Source: Opeltia flavorubescens
Lineage: Eukaryota > Ascomycota > Lecanoromycetes > Teloschistales > Teloschistaceae
Length of the DNA stretch: 64,000 nucleotides
Reading direction: 5' to 3'
Assembly: GCA_000442125.1 (NCBI GenBank)
Contig: KE546969.1
Location: forward strand, 1,674,001 to 1,738,000
Shown here piece by piece: positions 1-11,411 of this stretch (position 1 is the stretch's first letter; each line of letters opens with the position of its first letter). The translations under genes were made by a program, and so were the position numbers. The notes under the pieces are model-generated. The model was not told the DNA's origin, made no database searches, and saw only the letters and a list, made by a program, of their open reading frames with translations.

Positions 1-1731
1 AACTGCGCCGGCTCTACCCGAATGCTTCCACACCATGAGATGTCTCTTACCGTCTTAAGGAACATGAAATATCAACATTATTCAATTCACCTATACTCCT
101 CGCTATGGTATCATGTACACACAACACTTGAAGAATTACCTTCTAACTTAATAGGGCCAACTCCAAAAATCAAAGGCCGCACTTGAGTATGAATCTGAAG
201 AGAGCCAAGGACTATGAGCATTCGCACTTATCTCGGACAGTATGGTACTGAAACTATCCAAGATGTGGCCAAAAATTCTGCCATCCAACAGTTGCGTAGG
301 CACCCTTTGGCAGAGTCCGCAGTTCAATGAGATCTTCGATGAGGACATTGCCAGCTGGGCATGACTATCTTCCGCCAACCAGCTGCCAATGAAGATAGGA
401 GCCACCATGACCAAAGCTCACCTCGTCACTGTTTGAGGGAAAGTGTGAAGGCATTCGGAAACGATGAAGCAAAGGTAAAGGTAGGAATTTGGGACAATAT
501 AGGCTGCTTTCCATATGACCACTATGAGATAAGTAGCAGCATCATGAGTAGGGACCATTAGAGAAGTAAGTGACGCATAGTTGATAGACATGTATAGACC
601 ACCTTGTGCCTGTATTCCTTATGCAGAAGGGAGTAAAACGAATCATCGGAGAAAGAGTGGCTGACTTTCAGCGGCTTCTCACACTCACACATTTCCTTTT
701 CCTTGTCTCCATATCTCTCTTTCTCTCCTAACAATCAGTATCGTCTTTGAATTGGTATGGTGAAGCCGGTGGAGTTGAAATAAGCTTGTGCAACNTGACA
801 CAAGCACTAATCAACCAATTTGCGGTATACACCTACTAATTCACCTTGCTTTAAGTGACACACTTGAGTTGGCTCCAAGAGAAAGATATTTTATCACAAA
901 ATGACAATCTCATTACAATCTATTAAATGGCCCACTTGAGAAGTGGAAACTTGGTCAACCTTGAGTTGTAGAACCAGCGTGCACATGATGAAACCAACAA
1001 CGGACAACTTAGCTAAGCAATATATTCACCGATATGCCGGAAATTTATACCCCGTTATTTTCCACAAGTAGTACACGGAGGTAGATGAAGTGTGCGCTGG
1101 TATATCAATCGGCCTACGAATAAACACGTGGTAATCGTGGCTTTTGAAAGTCGGAACTTTTAGATTGTTTTCGATTCGAGCCTGAATATGTGTACGCTTC
1201 ATCACACAACATACTTCTTGATTCGTCTCTCACCATGTGGGTGAAAGGACAAAAGCAGGAACGGCCTCAATCCCACAAATCCCGTTCGCTCACGCTCACA
1301 ATTCAAATTGGTTTCATACGAATTAATTGACTGTATACAAAGTAAAAACGATGATTAGGGAATAGACTTACCTGATAAGGCTGAACGTTCCGCGGGTCGC
1401 TCTTTCCTTCTTGTGGAAGCATAACGGCTATGGCTCCCGACACAACAGCATCAAAGCTTTTACGAACATCAAGCGACAGGCGGGTGCTTGTTCGACGGCC
1501 TTATTACCACTTCCTTCCTGTACAATGATTCTTCAACACGGATATCCACGAAGGAAAGGCTTGTGATATGTACTAAATGCTGCCGTTGCCGACAGGTTCG
1601 GGGCATTGATACACCAAAACTCGAAACAAGCACACAGCATCAATCTATAATCAAACGCAAGGAACACATTGGCGATGCTACACAAAACGATGCGAAGCTT
1701 ACGGTATGCTTGAAGCGGATGCTCCCGTGCG
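1..1731. other. Left-edge stretch, no gene recognised
   Basis: No reading frame here has a product I recognise. Short open frames exist on both strands, but none shows a domain or a convincing exon chain. A minus-strand piece near 1371-1500 reads like coding sequence and ends at a GTAAGT-type donor, but it lacks a start and a partner exon. An N lies at 795. Confidence 0.5.
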
Positions 1732-2658
1732 TCACCCGGTCTTCCTCAGCCGGGCTCCAGTACTATTCTCATCAACCTTGCCTGCAGATTTTTTGGCTCT
1801 GACAACGTTATATCCCCATACTTTTCTCCGGAGGCCACGGTAACTTTGCACACCAGCCTCAGTGTTAATGAACCAAGCCTGGAGCCCAAGAAAGACGATG
1901 ATCATATATGGTATGTATCCTAGGACAAAGAATAGTCGTGACATAGGTCTAATGTTATCTGATAGGTCGGCCTCATCAACATTGGTGAAGCCCTGATCTT
2001 TTACCCAGCTTTGCAAGACTCCTTCCGTGAGACGCTCGCGGGTAGGCATTGCCGCGTATTGGCTAATACGTTTGTTGGACTCGATTAGATCCTGTGGAGT
2101 ATCCGAGGGTAATTCCGAGTACGCCACATACCAATACTCGTACATCGCTAGAGATCCACCTGGTTTTAACACACGAAAGAACTCTTGCAATACCCGCTTG
2201 GGATTATCTGCATGGACAAAGGTTTCTACCGTGTAGACGCCATCCAGGGAGTTATCAGGAATGTTGCTCAGATGGTGATAGTCCGCGACCTCAGCTGTGA
2301 CCATTTCTTCTAACCCTTGGTCTCTTATATGTTTCTTTGCCCATTCGACGTGGAACTTAGTAATGTCGATTCCCTGGACACGGAGACCCCTGCGAGCAAG
2401 ATGGCTAGCAACAGCGCAGATGCCACATCCTGCATCTAGGACTTTTGAGCCCGCTGGAAGGGCTAAAGAATCGAAGAGGTGGTCTTCCATGCGTCTTAAA
2501 GCTGCATTGATTGGGAATGGCCACAATGTGCCAGGCGCGTAGTAACCATGGTGTCGAGTTCCACCAAGCATGAACCTATACCCTATCCGGGACTCCCAGG
2601 TGGAAAAATAGTCATTGACACTGGTATACGATGATACAGAATCCTCCTTCTTAGCCAT
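1732..2658 (-). CDS. SAM-dependent methyltransferase, Erg6/UbiE-like class I
   Basis: The gene is a single exon of 308 residues. The class I methyltransferase motif I (VLDAGCGICAVASHLA, about residues 73-88) binds S-adenosylmethionine. A GID acidic strand end lies near residue 97, and a post-motif 'RVLKPGGSLAMYEY' matches sterol methyltransferase-like and UbiE-like small-molecule methyltransferases. A hydrophobic segment at about 242-268 could hold the C-terminus at a membrane; Erg6-like enzymes are often membrane-associated. The substrate cannot be told from sequence. The length is shorter than true Erg6 (about 380 residues), so a secondary-metabolite or lipid methyltransferase is more likely than ergosterol synthesis. 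It is divergent from the membrane-protein gene at 3713, and the same arrangement recurs in decayed form at 6588-9843. The start was chosen as the only ATG giving the full conserved N-terminus. Confidence 0.85.
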   Translation of the reverse strand: MAKKEDSVSSYTSVNDYFSTWESRIGYRFMLGGTRHHGYYAPGTLWPFPINAALRRMEDHLFDSLALPAGSKVLDAGCGICAVASHLARRGLRVQGIDITKFHVEWAKKHIRDQGLEEMVTAEVADYHHLSNIPDNSLDGVYTVETFVHADNPKRVLQEFFRVLKPGGSLAMYEYWYVAYSELPSDTPQDLIESNKRISQYAAMPTRERLTEGVLQSWVKDQGFTNVDEADLSDNIRPMSRLFFVLGYIPYMIIVFLGLQAWFINTEAGVQSYRGLRRKVWGYNVVRAKKSAGKVDENSTGARLRKTG

Positions 2659-3712
2659 GCTTCAGTCGGAACTGGACAGACACAATTTTTGACGGCGGTA
2701 TCATGCGGCTGGTTTGTCGATGCAATCTCTGTCTCCGCAAATAACGTGTGCCTTCGCTGGAAACAAAGACTCCAACGATCCTTGACTGGATTGTGGTCGG
2801 AGGCAAGAGAAGTCGAAATAGGTGTCAGTACTCATACAATGGACAAGCTGGAGTCACAAACTGTAGCTTCGATAAACGAGCAAAGCAATTGGACGCAAAA
2901 CAGGAAGGTAAAGCCTGAACGTATCCCTGGAAGGTGCGTTGGAGGCACGCTTGACCATGGCCAGCCATTGGACGCTGATGTGTTACCCTATGCCTGACAT
3001 AGAATGGCTTCAATGTACTAGCCGCCCGGAACGTCAGGATGATCGCTCCGAGCCGCAGCCATGATGTTGGAGCTGTCAAGCTGTCACACTGAGACGGAAC
3101 ATTATGACATGGGTTCAAGTCCGAGCGCGGGAGCTCACTTCACGAGCATTCGCAACACAAGATTTTCCTTCAGTGGCTCAAAAGTCTTCGCTTTTGGAAT
3201 AGCCCTGAGGTCCATCAACGCGGCTTACTGTAGGCCCATCTTTTAAAACCTGGAGCCTTGGATCTGCGGTCATCCTTGAAAGATTGGAAGCGATGGAACG
3301 ATCAGCCGACTGTACTGATGGAGATGTCGCCGATAGGCGCCTAGTGTCCAGTGCCGTGGGCTCTCCGTAGCGCAGATGAACAGAGTATAAATGATCCATA
3401 CTGCAAGCCGGATCGGCAGAGCTTCAGCATTGGCTCGAACAACTGCACATGATGCCGACCCTCGCACAAAATGGCTGTGGCGCTTGGATGTCTGCAGGAA
3501 TCAGGTCTATATGATTGGTTGTTATACACGTCTATTTCAGGTCTACCACACCTCTCTCTGCTCTTATGTCACATACGATTTCAGATGTCTCCTTCCTCGT
3601 TTCATGCTACTTTGAAGGCGTCCCAGCCTTGACTACTCGGAGAAGTAGTTTAGACTGCTTTATCTGCTTGCAATGGTCGGAGTATCTCTTTCATTCCTCA
3701 TGGCTAGATGTC
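2659..3712. promoter_or_regulatory. Shared intergenic/promoter region between divergent genes
   Basis: About 1 kb separates the two divergent starts. I see no RNA gene, repeat or credible ORF; it presumably holds both promoters (inference from layout). Confidence 0.4.
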
Positions 3713-5272
3713 ATGGCTCTTTATTTCTTTCTTTTTTACGTTCCCTGTTCTGGACTTACATTGGCAGTTGATTCGAACAACGCCACCACAGGACAGAGTC
3801 AGCCCCCAACCCCAGGGAAACATGGATGGACATCGCAACCCAACGGAAGGGGAACTTTGGACATTATTTGGAGCTGTGTCGTGACCATGGGTTTGTGCTC
3901 CTGGTCGATTACATGTCTTAACATGCCCGGTGCGAAAGAATCAAAGTATATCGTACTCTGGCGGAAGTTTTGTATGACTGTCCTGGGCATCCTCTGCCCA
4001 GAGATTATGACAGCTACTGCCTTGGGTCAGTGGGTAAGAGCACGTCGGCTTGTACGAATCTTCAATAAGGCAGACCCTGAGATGGAGCAGACTGGGGTTC
4101 AAGATCAACAGCCTGCAGCAACTACTGAGAAATTACCGTCAGAAGAGTCTCATCCAAAAGAGAAGTGGACAATGGACATGGCATTCTTTGCGGATATGGG
4201 CGGATTCAGGCTGCATACCAGAGATTATCCAAAAGGATTCGCAATCGATGGGAAGCAGCTCCATTGGCTAATCCAGAAAAGACTTGTGCAACCACCAATT
4301 TTCAGGCCTCAATTGATTGATGATAAGAATAAGGTCGACGTTCTGCTGCGCACGATCATACTTTGCCAAATTTTGTGGTTTCTGATCAGCACCATTGGCA
4401 GATTCGCACAGCATCTTTTCATTACCACAGCTGAACTTACGACGGTGTCGTTCATCCTCTGCAGCGCAGTGACATTCGGCTTCTGGTGGAATAAGCCTGC
4501 CGACGTGGTGATGGCAGAACCTCTTAAGATTGACAAGGATACAAACGATATCCTGAAAGAGGAAGGCTTGGAGGGCTCAACATGGAAATATACACCCCTT
4601 GATTTCGTGAGTCGCGATGAATGGTGGTGGTCGAAGGCCATGATGAGTTATATCAACTTCATTCACGCCACATTCCATATCTCTTTCGGTTCTGGAGGTA
4701 AACCTATTGACCGCATTGGGGACTCCATGCAAAGACCGTTGGGTGTGAAAGAGCTATACGGCCTCCTGGTGATGACGACCGTGTGCTTTTCGGTCTTCTT
4801 CGCCGCGTGGAACCACGACTTCCCTACTCACGTCGAATTGATACTTTGGCGGGTGACAGCGATCGCGTTCATGACGATTCTCTATGTGACTTTCCTGGTA
4901 TCCGAGCTCATTCGAGCTTTTCACGTTGGAGAGGCACGGAGTGACTCTTGGCTACAGCGGCATCTTGCCTCGATGCCGTCTCCGTCTGTTGGATCAAGCA
5001 GAAGGTGGCTTGCGGTACGCGACAATAAAGTGGCCACAAGAATTACCAAGAGGATCAACAAAATCTTGGATAAGATCAGGAATAATTCGCCGGACGGTGA
5101 TCCGGAATTGACTCTTCCTCTCAGGGCTATCCTGCCGCTTTGGATCATAGCTTGGTTGTACGTTAGCTGCCGCGGGTACCTCCTCCTTGCCGATATCATT
5201 GAGTTAAGGTCTTTACCGGCAAGTGCTTTCGAAACTGTCAACTGGGAAGCATTCTGGCCTCATCTCGGATGA
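3713..5272 (+). CDS. Fungal polytopic membrane protein, uncharacterised
   Basis: A single exon of 519 residues is read from the ATG at 3713, because the sequence there begins with a signal peptide (MALYFFLFYVPCSGLTLAVD). The open frame runs 66 codons further upstream, but that part looks non-coding. The conserved part starts 'GTLDIIWSCVVTMGLCSWSI', followed by an 'MDMAFFADMGGF' block. Several hydrophobic helices follow (near 'ILCQILWFLISTIG', 'SFILCSAVTFGFWWNKP', 'ELYGLLVMTTVCFSVFFAAW', 'TAIAFMTILYVTFLV', 'LPLWIIAWLYVSCRGYLLLADI'). This pattern belongs to a large filamentous-fungal family of multi-pass membrane proteins, usually annotated as integral membrane or hypothetical; its biochemical role is unknown to me. 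It is divergent from the methyltransferase at 1732-2658, and a decayed homologue lies at 8386-9843. Confidence 0.85.
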   Translation: MALYFFLFYVPCSGLTLAVDSNNATTGQSQPPTPGKHGWTSQPNGRGTLDIIWSCVVTMGLCSWSITCLNMPGAKESKYIVLWRKFCMTVLGILCPEIMTATALGQWVRARRLVRIFNKADPEMEQTGVQDQQPAATTEKLPSEESHPKEKWTMDMAFFADMGGFRLHTRDYPKGFAIDGKQLHWLIQKRLVQPPIFRPQLIDDKNKVDVLLRTIILCQILWFLISTIGRFAQHLFITTAELTTVSFILCSAVTFGFWWNKPADVVMAEPLKIDKDTNDILKEEGLEGSTWKYTPLDFVSRDEWWWSKAMMSYINFIHATFHISFGSGGKPIDRIGDSMQRPLGVKELYGLLVMTTVCFSVFFAAWNHDFPTHVELILWRVTAIAFMTILYVTFLVSELIRAFHVGEARSDSWLQRHLASMPSPSVGSSRRWLAVRDNKVATRITKRINKILDKIRNNSPDGDPELTLPLRAILPLWIIAWLYVSCRGYLLLADIIELRSLPASAFETVNWEAFWPHLG

Positions 5273-6587
5273 TATCTCACATATGATGAAGGGGAAGGGA
5301 TAGCTTCCATGGCTTTTGATCGTAACGACCGTCCTGGAAATGAGCTCTTGAGTTGATGCTACGTCTGATCGTCAAGCTTCACCGGTTAGACAATCCTTGT
5401 TGAACGTACTGCTCCATATGAATTCTGGTCAACGTGGCACTTTTAGCGGTGGCGCTTGGGATAGCATTGAATTCCTTACATCCATATCTAAATATCATCT
5501 CTATATTTGTCAGGAGTGAAATATTAAGCAATAGTACATATTTCTTGATCAATGGCGCGGAGGAAAGTTGAGTTGGCAAGCATATGAATCTTGGTTGGGA
5601 TAGCACTGTGCTTTTCTTCTTTCTATTCCCTGCGCCTATATATAAATATAGAATATGTACAACTCTCACATCGATTAGCGGTCGGTGCAAGGATGAGCAA
5701 GAAAATTTTTATGAAAAAAATTATTATTTCAGGGGTCACGCAGAAGAACATCATCGCAAGACACCGTTCTTAGAAAAGCTTAGGTGGTAGAATTGCAACT
5801 CTCTATCTCCCTCATTTGCATTGATAAGCTTCCATTGGTACGAACTTGAAGCTCTCAGCGACATAAAGATATCTATACTCGAACACCGACACTCCCAGGA
5901 AATGGCCCCAGACAGGGATTTGTAAGGAGACCGAGACTATGATCCTGCAAAGATGAAGTCGGCGCAAGGGATCCCGGATCTTCTAGCACGCTCTTGCGAC
6001 GGCAACTATCGTCACCTCCACCTACGTAATTACCGCAAGACCCAGACGCCTGCGTAGGAAACGAAGAGCTATTATTCACGTTTTCATTTGGGTTAGATGA
6101 ACAGACGTAGAATATAGAAACCGAAAAGGTTGGAAACAAGCGACTTGTATAATATCACACAAGCGCTTGTTCCTGAAATCTAATTACCTTGGATATACTC
6201 CATTGAATATAGGGGAGAATGAGGTGCGGTTTGATGTGTCAAAGAATAGAGAGACAAAAAAGACAAGAACTCTCCCCTCGATGAGAGAAAGAATGAAAAC
6301 CGACAGCTCGACGTATGATAAGGGTATATACATATGATAAATGGATATGATCAGAATCATTGTTTAGATTGCTGTGCGTTTTACGAGCTAACTACACTGG
6401 TATAGTCTATATTGAGTACTTTTCCAGTATGTCCGTATATAAGACTCCTTGCGTCGGAAATGAGAGCAATGGTTTTTCCGATTCAGGCACGTTGATAGAG
6501 AGCACGTAGCGACATTATCCCGATGTTGGAGGGAGCTCATTCCGGGTCATCAGCACACACAAATCAGCACCTCCCAACAATACTTTA
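5273..6587. other. Intergenic, nothing recognised
   Basis: AT-rich tracts (for example around 5630-5730) and short spurious frames only. It separates the intact gene pair from the decayed copy. Confidence 0.5.
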
Positions 6588-7515
6588 TCATGCCACCCGT
6601 CTCTGACAGGGTCCGTCACCAGCATCCCGCGCAGCGGACTTGCGCGCTGCATAGACCATATACCTCCAATACCCCCTCTTGAGCGCGCGATAGCCTTGTA
6701 CCCCAGACTCTGTATTGACAAAACAAGGTGGCAGCTCCAACGGCCTAATGGGTTAGTACGGGATACAAGCAATGAGCCAGAACAAGCGCTTCAACGGCCT
6801 CGTGTTATCGGGAAGGTTGGTAGAAGTGACGTCCACGAATCCCTGATCTTTCATCATGCCAGGTATACCCTGGTCGAAGGAGTGGAAATCAGGACCGCCG
6901 GCTGTAGTATTGATACGGATAACGGCTTTGGCGAGATCGGTCGGACAATCCGGTGGGAGCTTCGAGGCATCAGCATGATCGTGCTCATACGAGGCGATAT
7001 GTCCACCAGGCTTGAGGACGCGACACCTCTCCGAAACCGCTTTGGTCAGGTCGGTAGAGTGGAAAGCGTTGCCATGGTGAAAACGCCGTCAACGGATCCA
7101 TCAGCCATCCCATCGAGGTTCTGATAGTCTCCCCAGCCAACACTGACCATGTGTTCCATTTCTTGTCGTTTAATCTCTTCCCGTGCCCACGGAACATGGT
7201 TGTCCATTATGTCAATCCCTTTCATCTTAAGACCCTTGTATGCGAGGTGTAATGCCACATGCCCATTGCCACAACCTGCGTCCAAAACCGTTGAACCGGC
7301 TTTTGGATCCAAAGACACATAAAAATGTCATCCATTCGTTTCAAAGCAGCGGTGATACGGAAGGGCCATATCGTTCCTGCTTCCCCAGTAAATCAAACAT
7401 TTCTCTCCTCCTAGGATGTCTAACATACGATCCGAGTCCCCGATGCCGCATAACAGTCCCATACAGCGGAGAAGGCTGGTGATTTGTACTCATACTTCTT
7501 GTTGTCGGTGGTCAT
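6588..7515 (-). pseudogene. Decayed copy of the methyltransferase gene
   Basis: The minus strand matches the methyltransferase at 1732-2658 from end to end, but in several reading frames. From the likely start at 7515 (MTTDNKKYEY) the frame soon meets stops. A 'GTIWPFRITAALKRMDDIF' block, matching 'GTLWPFPINAALRRMEDHLF' of the intact gene, is followed by motif I 'STVLDAGCGNGHVALHLAYKG' in another frame (7046-7318). The frame then changes again to 'RCRVLKPGGHIASYEHDHA' and 'DQGFVDVTSTNLPDNTRPLKRLFW'. A last change gives 'CFVNTESGVQGYRALKRGYW', matching the C-terminus. I count at least three frame changes plus stops. Divergence between the copies is substantial, so the duplication is not recent. 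Confidence 0.8.
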
Positions 7516-8385
7516 TGCCAGGTGAGGAGAAGAGCTATTTGTTTACCTGCCCTTCTGCAGTCATATTAGTCCAAAATCCTGCAGCAGTGGATGTATGCTA
7601 TCAAGGGGAGGAACAAACCTAGAAGATACGAGCACAAAATACAAGGCGGCGCAATCAAATTGTGTAAACCGCCTGAAACGACAACACTGAAAAAGAGCCG
7701 TCGGAGCAAATGGAGGTAGCGCTATGGCGAGACGTTTGACAGGAAGCACGATCTGCCGGGGAAGTGGGCAAGCGATCCGGATGGATGGATGCAGGGAGGC
7801 TTGTGGAGGCCAAAATAGATCCCATAGCTCCCTTTAAAACACGACAACACATGAAGTTTCCTATCCTTGAGGAGGTCCACAGTGAAGCGACGCCGGCGTA
7901 TTCGCCTTCACCTATATTGCGCTGTAATTTTCGGCCTCACCTTTTCAAAGCTAAAGGTATGCACTGTCTTATGGATTGGCTGCATTCATCTGCCCTGTTC
8001 AATCGGACATCGCTTGTGACACGTGACCGTAGCCGAGGAGTAGGCGCCCAATTTGTGCAGGGAGCATGGTTAATTTTGGGTGCCTTGGTGGTATAGGGAA
8101 ATCCTGATCAGCATGTCCTACGCTCAGTCGCTGTGCCGTATACATGCACGAGATGAAAAGACCTTTGAGAGCATGCCTCCACCTCCATGTCCGCGCACAA
8201 TCGCTCGCTCGATATCCCCGGCGTACTATGTAATCTATGCAACCCTCGCACAGGCGCCACATGATATCTATGGTGTCCTTCCCCCATAATTATCCTCCAA
8301 AAGTATGCATTTTTTTGCGTTTCCCCCCCTATTTTACTATGCCTCAGCACCAAAATGTACTGGATTTCTGTGATGTCTCGTAATA
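7516..8385. other. Intergenic region of the decayed pair
   Basis: This corresponds by position to the region between the intact divergent pair. No ORF of note. Confidence 0.4.
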
Positions 8386-9843
8386 ATGAACATTGGTTTT
8401 TGTCTGATTGGCCTAATATGTCTACCCACCCTGGAGGCGGCTTCTTTACAGAATGGTATCACAGAAACCGACAATGGTGGTCAACCGAAGCAAGGATGGA
8501 TAGCTGAACCAGATGGGAGAGGAATGTTGAGTATCAGTGAAAGCTGCGCCTTCACAATGGGTTTATGTTTGTGGTCGATCCTCTGTGTGACCGTACCAGG
8601 GTCGAAAGACTCCAAATGGACAATCGTATAGAGGAAGGCGCATTGAGTGCCCTCGGCATCATATGCCCTCGGCATCATATGCCCGCAGATCTTAGTATCA
8701 ATGCCGGCGAGCCAGTGGATGAGAGCGCGCCGGTCTGTGCAGGAATTCAACTCGTTCGTCGTCGAGAGATCGCCAATTGAGACTCAGGGACTTTTGCCCG
8801 GCATGCAACACCATCTGGTCAACGGTACCTGGCAGACGATCGAGGGCCAGTCACACCGACTGGAGGATATAGAGGAACCTCCTTCGAACGACGATAATGA
8901 GAGAGAAATATTCGACTTGTCAATGGCTTTTATGCGGACATGGGCGGGTTTCGGCTAGAGTTTCGGGATCTTATATCAATTCCAGTGAATTCTAGGGCAA
9001 TTGCGTGGCTGATTTTGAAGAGACTAGTCAAGCACTGTTTGTACAAGCCTCTAATGATCGAAGAAAAGAACAGAGTGGATATCCTCTTACGGCTGATCAC
9101 ATTACTTCAAATCTTCTGTTTGCTTATCACTGTCATCGCTAAATGTGTTCAGGGACTCTTTATTACAACTATAGAACTCGCCAACGTGACTTTCATCGCC
9201 TGCAGTATATTAGCCGCTTTCTTCTGGTGGCATAAAACGTGCGATGTGTCGAGTCCGGCACCTATCAAATTTAACATCGGCAAGGAAGACCTCTACAAGC
9301 TGACCAATCTTGAGTCCAGCTACAGATAGGAACTGAGACCGCTCGATTTGGTTTCTCACAAAGAGTAATAGTTCTTGTGAGCGTGATAGAATAATTTAAA
9401 CATACTCCGCCTGATGCGTTTCTCTTCTAGCTCGAATACTAGACCTATAGATCGTATCTCAGGCGCCTATCAGAAACCACACTTTAGGAAAGAATAGCTC
9501 ATGCTCCTTAGAGTGACGACGGGCTATTTCATTATTTCCTCCCTTGCCTAGAATGATACCTTCCCCACCTGCATCAAAGCAGGCTTCTCGGCGAGGAGTG
9601 AATACAGTCTCAATATCCATGCTCTACCTCGGCCGAACCTGCATTCAAAATTACCCTCAAATAGGACAGCGAATCCAATCTTCGATATGGCGGTCTCCGT
9701 TCCCATCGGCAACTGGTTGTGTCAAAATAAGAATACCTAGCTGTCTATTGATGTCAAATTCCCCGAAAGCCAAGGCCATGATAGATCGTATCGATACAGT
9801 CCTCGAAAAGATTAGGAATAAATTGGGGAGTAATGATAAGTAG
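8386..9843 (+). pseudogene. Decayed copy of the fungal membrane-protein gene
   Basis: The sequence is colinear with the intact membrane protein at 3713-5272. It begins with an ATG and signal-like peptide at 8386 and has 'GMLSISESCAFTMGLCLWSI', matching 'GTLDIIWSCVVTMGLCSWSI'. A stop then falls where the intact copy has the Trp of 'VLWRKF'. 'MRARRSVQEFNSFV' follows in a second frame. 'MGGFRLEFRD' through 'FFWWHKTCDV' (8940-9329) follows in a third frame. Remnants such as 'RPIDRISGAYQKP' and 'VLEKIRNK' appear among many stops to 9843. The last about 65 residues of the family are missing. Together with the pseudogene at 6588-7515 it forms a decayed duplicate of the intact divergent pair. Confidence 0.8.
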
Positions 9844-10793
9844 ATGAGGATTTATGGTATGCGTTATCTTCTCTGATGCTATAGATAGAAGTTGACTTTG
9901 GGCTTCTCATGTAGTATAATGGGCTTTTATTGAGAAAGAAGCGGTAAGTGTTTGCTTGTATTTCTATTTATTGCTTAGAGTTTCTACAGATGATGATATG
10001 GTTTTTCGAAGCAGGAGTAGCTGTACGTTTTCCCTGTGCTTTCGCAGTTATGACATGTTTTCCATGATGTTATGGTTTTAGGTGGCTAGAGAAACGTATA
10101 TCGTGCGTATCACGCGAAACAGGTTGATGATCTTGAGTTATCTAGACTTGCCATCCTTGATCAATTATGGTTTCGTCTACCACATATATTTAATCTAGAT
10201 CTTCCCTCGTTCATCCAAGGATATAAAACATGGTTACTGAGGAAAACTTCCCTTCACCGGTTACTGCTGACGGTGTTTAGTCTGCCTTTTGAGATTGGGT
10301 ATGGAGAAGCCGATATGACAATCGTCAGGAAGACTCCGGCTATGTTTTCGGTGACACATTGTAGTGGACTTCCCTGGTCGTTCACGATCAGTTGGCATTA
10401 AGAGATCCCGTACAATGCGCCTCATTGCATATGCAATGCACGTACTCGCTGGTAAGATGTTCCAGCCTTTTGCGTGCTCCAAGGAATCGAAGTCGTCAAT
10501 CAGGTCATAGGGAGATAGTTTTGAGAGTAGAGATAGGCTTCTTGCGGTAGCATGGTAAGGTAAATGCTGTTACGCGAAGAGACTACCTAATTAACATCGT
10601 TGATCGTAAAATATCTCCAATAGGGCAGGGTAGTGACAGCAGCACAGTAGAGTAGAGTAGATTTGAAACCGAAAGCCTAGTAGATACACTGGAACATAGC
10701 TGCACGTGAGATCGTATAAAACCTGGTTCCCTCCAACGAAACAAAGTCCGAAAAGCCTCAATGAATCCCAAACAGCTGTAATTTTCACTTTCT
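9844..10793. other. Intergenic, nothing recognised
   Basis: No convincing gene. Minus-strand frames at 10591-10790 are hydrophobic and may be an extension of the weak gene upstream of them. Confidence 0.4.
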
Positions 10794-11411
10794 CTACCGG
10801 CGACTCAAGAATTCCGCGCAATGTAAACGCACGTTGTCGCAATGTTGTCCAACCACCAGCCAAGAGGATAAGATCGAAAGCTTGAGATATACATAGCTGT
10901 ATCTTTTGCGTTTTGGCCAGGAGATTGATGCCCACTTCCGTAGGATTTCGGTCTTGTGGAAAGCGGTTTCCTGACGCTGAACAGTCACCAACTCTTGTCT
11001 GCATCGCCGCAGTTCGTTGAATAACCTGGGAATGCTAACAGGTAGTTGACCTCGCCCTGTCGAGGTTAGGAGGTCGCAAAGTGGTGCCCAGGATCGGAAT
11101 CGTAACCTAGTGATGGCGTTCATGTAAGATCGTTGGCGGATGAGGGAGTCTTCCCATTCCTGTAAAGCGAGGCGATCTTCGATTGCATCTGATGCATGAT
11201 CATGAGCTGTTCGGGGGTAGGTTGTTTGGACTTTGTCGCTCTCCAGTTTTGAGCGTTCGATTCTTTGCTTAATTTCTGCAATCCTCTGCTCAGCATGTTG
11301 TTCTTCGACTCCAATCTCCCAAGTCGAGTTGGTGGACTGTAGCAGCCAGTTGTAGAGGCTGTCAAGGTTCCTTCTCACTGTCGCAGCTAACATCTCTTTT
11401 AATGGGGCCAT
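10794..11411 (-). CDS. Hypothetical protein, possibly broken
   Basis: The open frame is 205 residues and I do not recognise it. The N-terminal half is helical and charged, with a possible short coiled coil around 'QRIAEIKQRIERSKLESD'. The C-terminal 50 residues read poorly. A neighbouring frame, starting at 'TEVGINLLAKTQKIQLCISQ' just after 'ETAFHKTEI', looks more protein-like and runs on to about 10591. This suggests either a missed intron or a single-base frameshift near 10945-10960. No neighbour gives a functional hint. Confidence 0.35.
   Translation of the reverse strand: MAPLKEMLAATVRRNLDSLYNWLLQSTNSTWEIGVEEQHAEQRIAEIKQRIERSKLESDKVQTTYPRTAHDHASDAIEDRLALQEWEDSLIRQRSYMNAITRLRFRSWAPLCDLLTSTGRGQLPVSIPRLFNELRRCRQELVTVQRQETAFHKTEILRKWASISWPKRKRYSYVYLKLSILSSWLVVGQHCDNVRLHCAEFLSRR

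Noticed and set aside
148-414. Minus-strand 88-residue open frame
   Set aside because: No domain, no conserved pattern and overlapped by frames of similar quality. Treated as chance.
1371-1500. Minus-strand coding-like piece ending in a GTAAGT donor ('SFDAVVSGAIAVMLPQEG')
   Set aside because: No start codon in frame (a stop lies just upstream), no partner exon found downstream, no recognised family.
3060-3140. tRNA-like T-loop ('GGTTCAAGTCC')
   Set aside because: No matching acceptor, D or anticodon stems could be folded around it.
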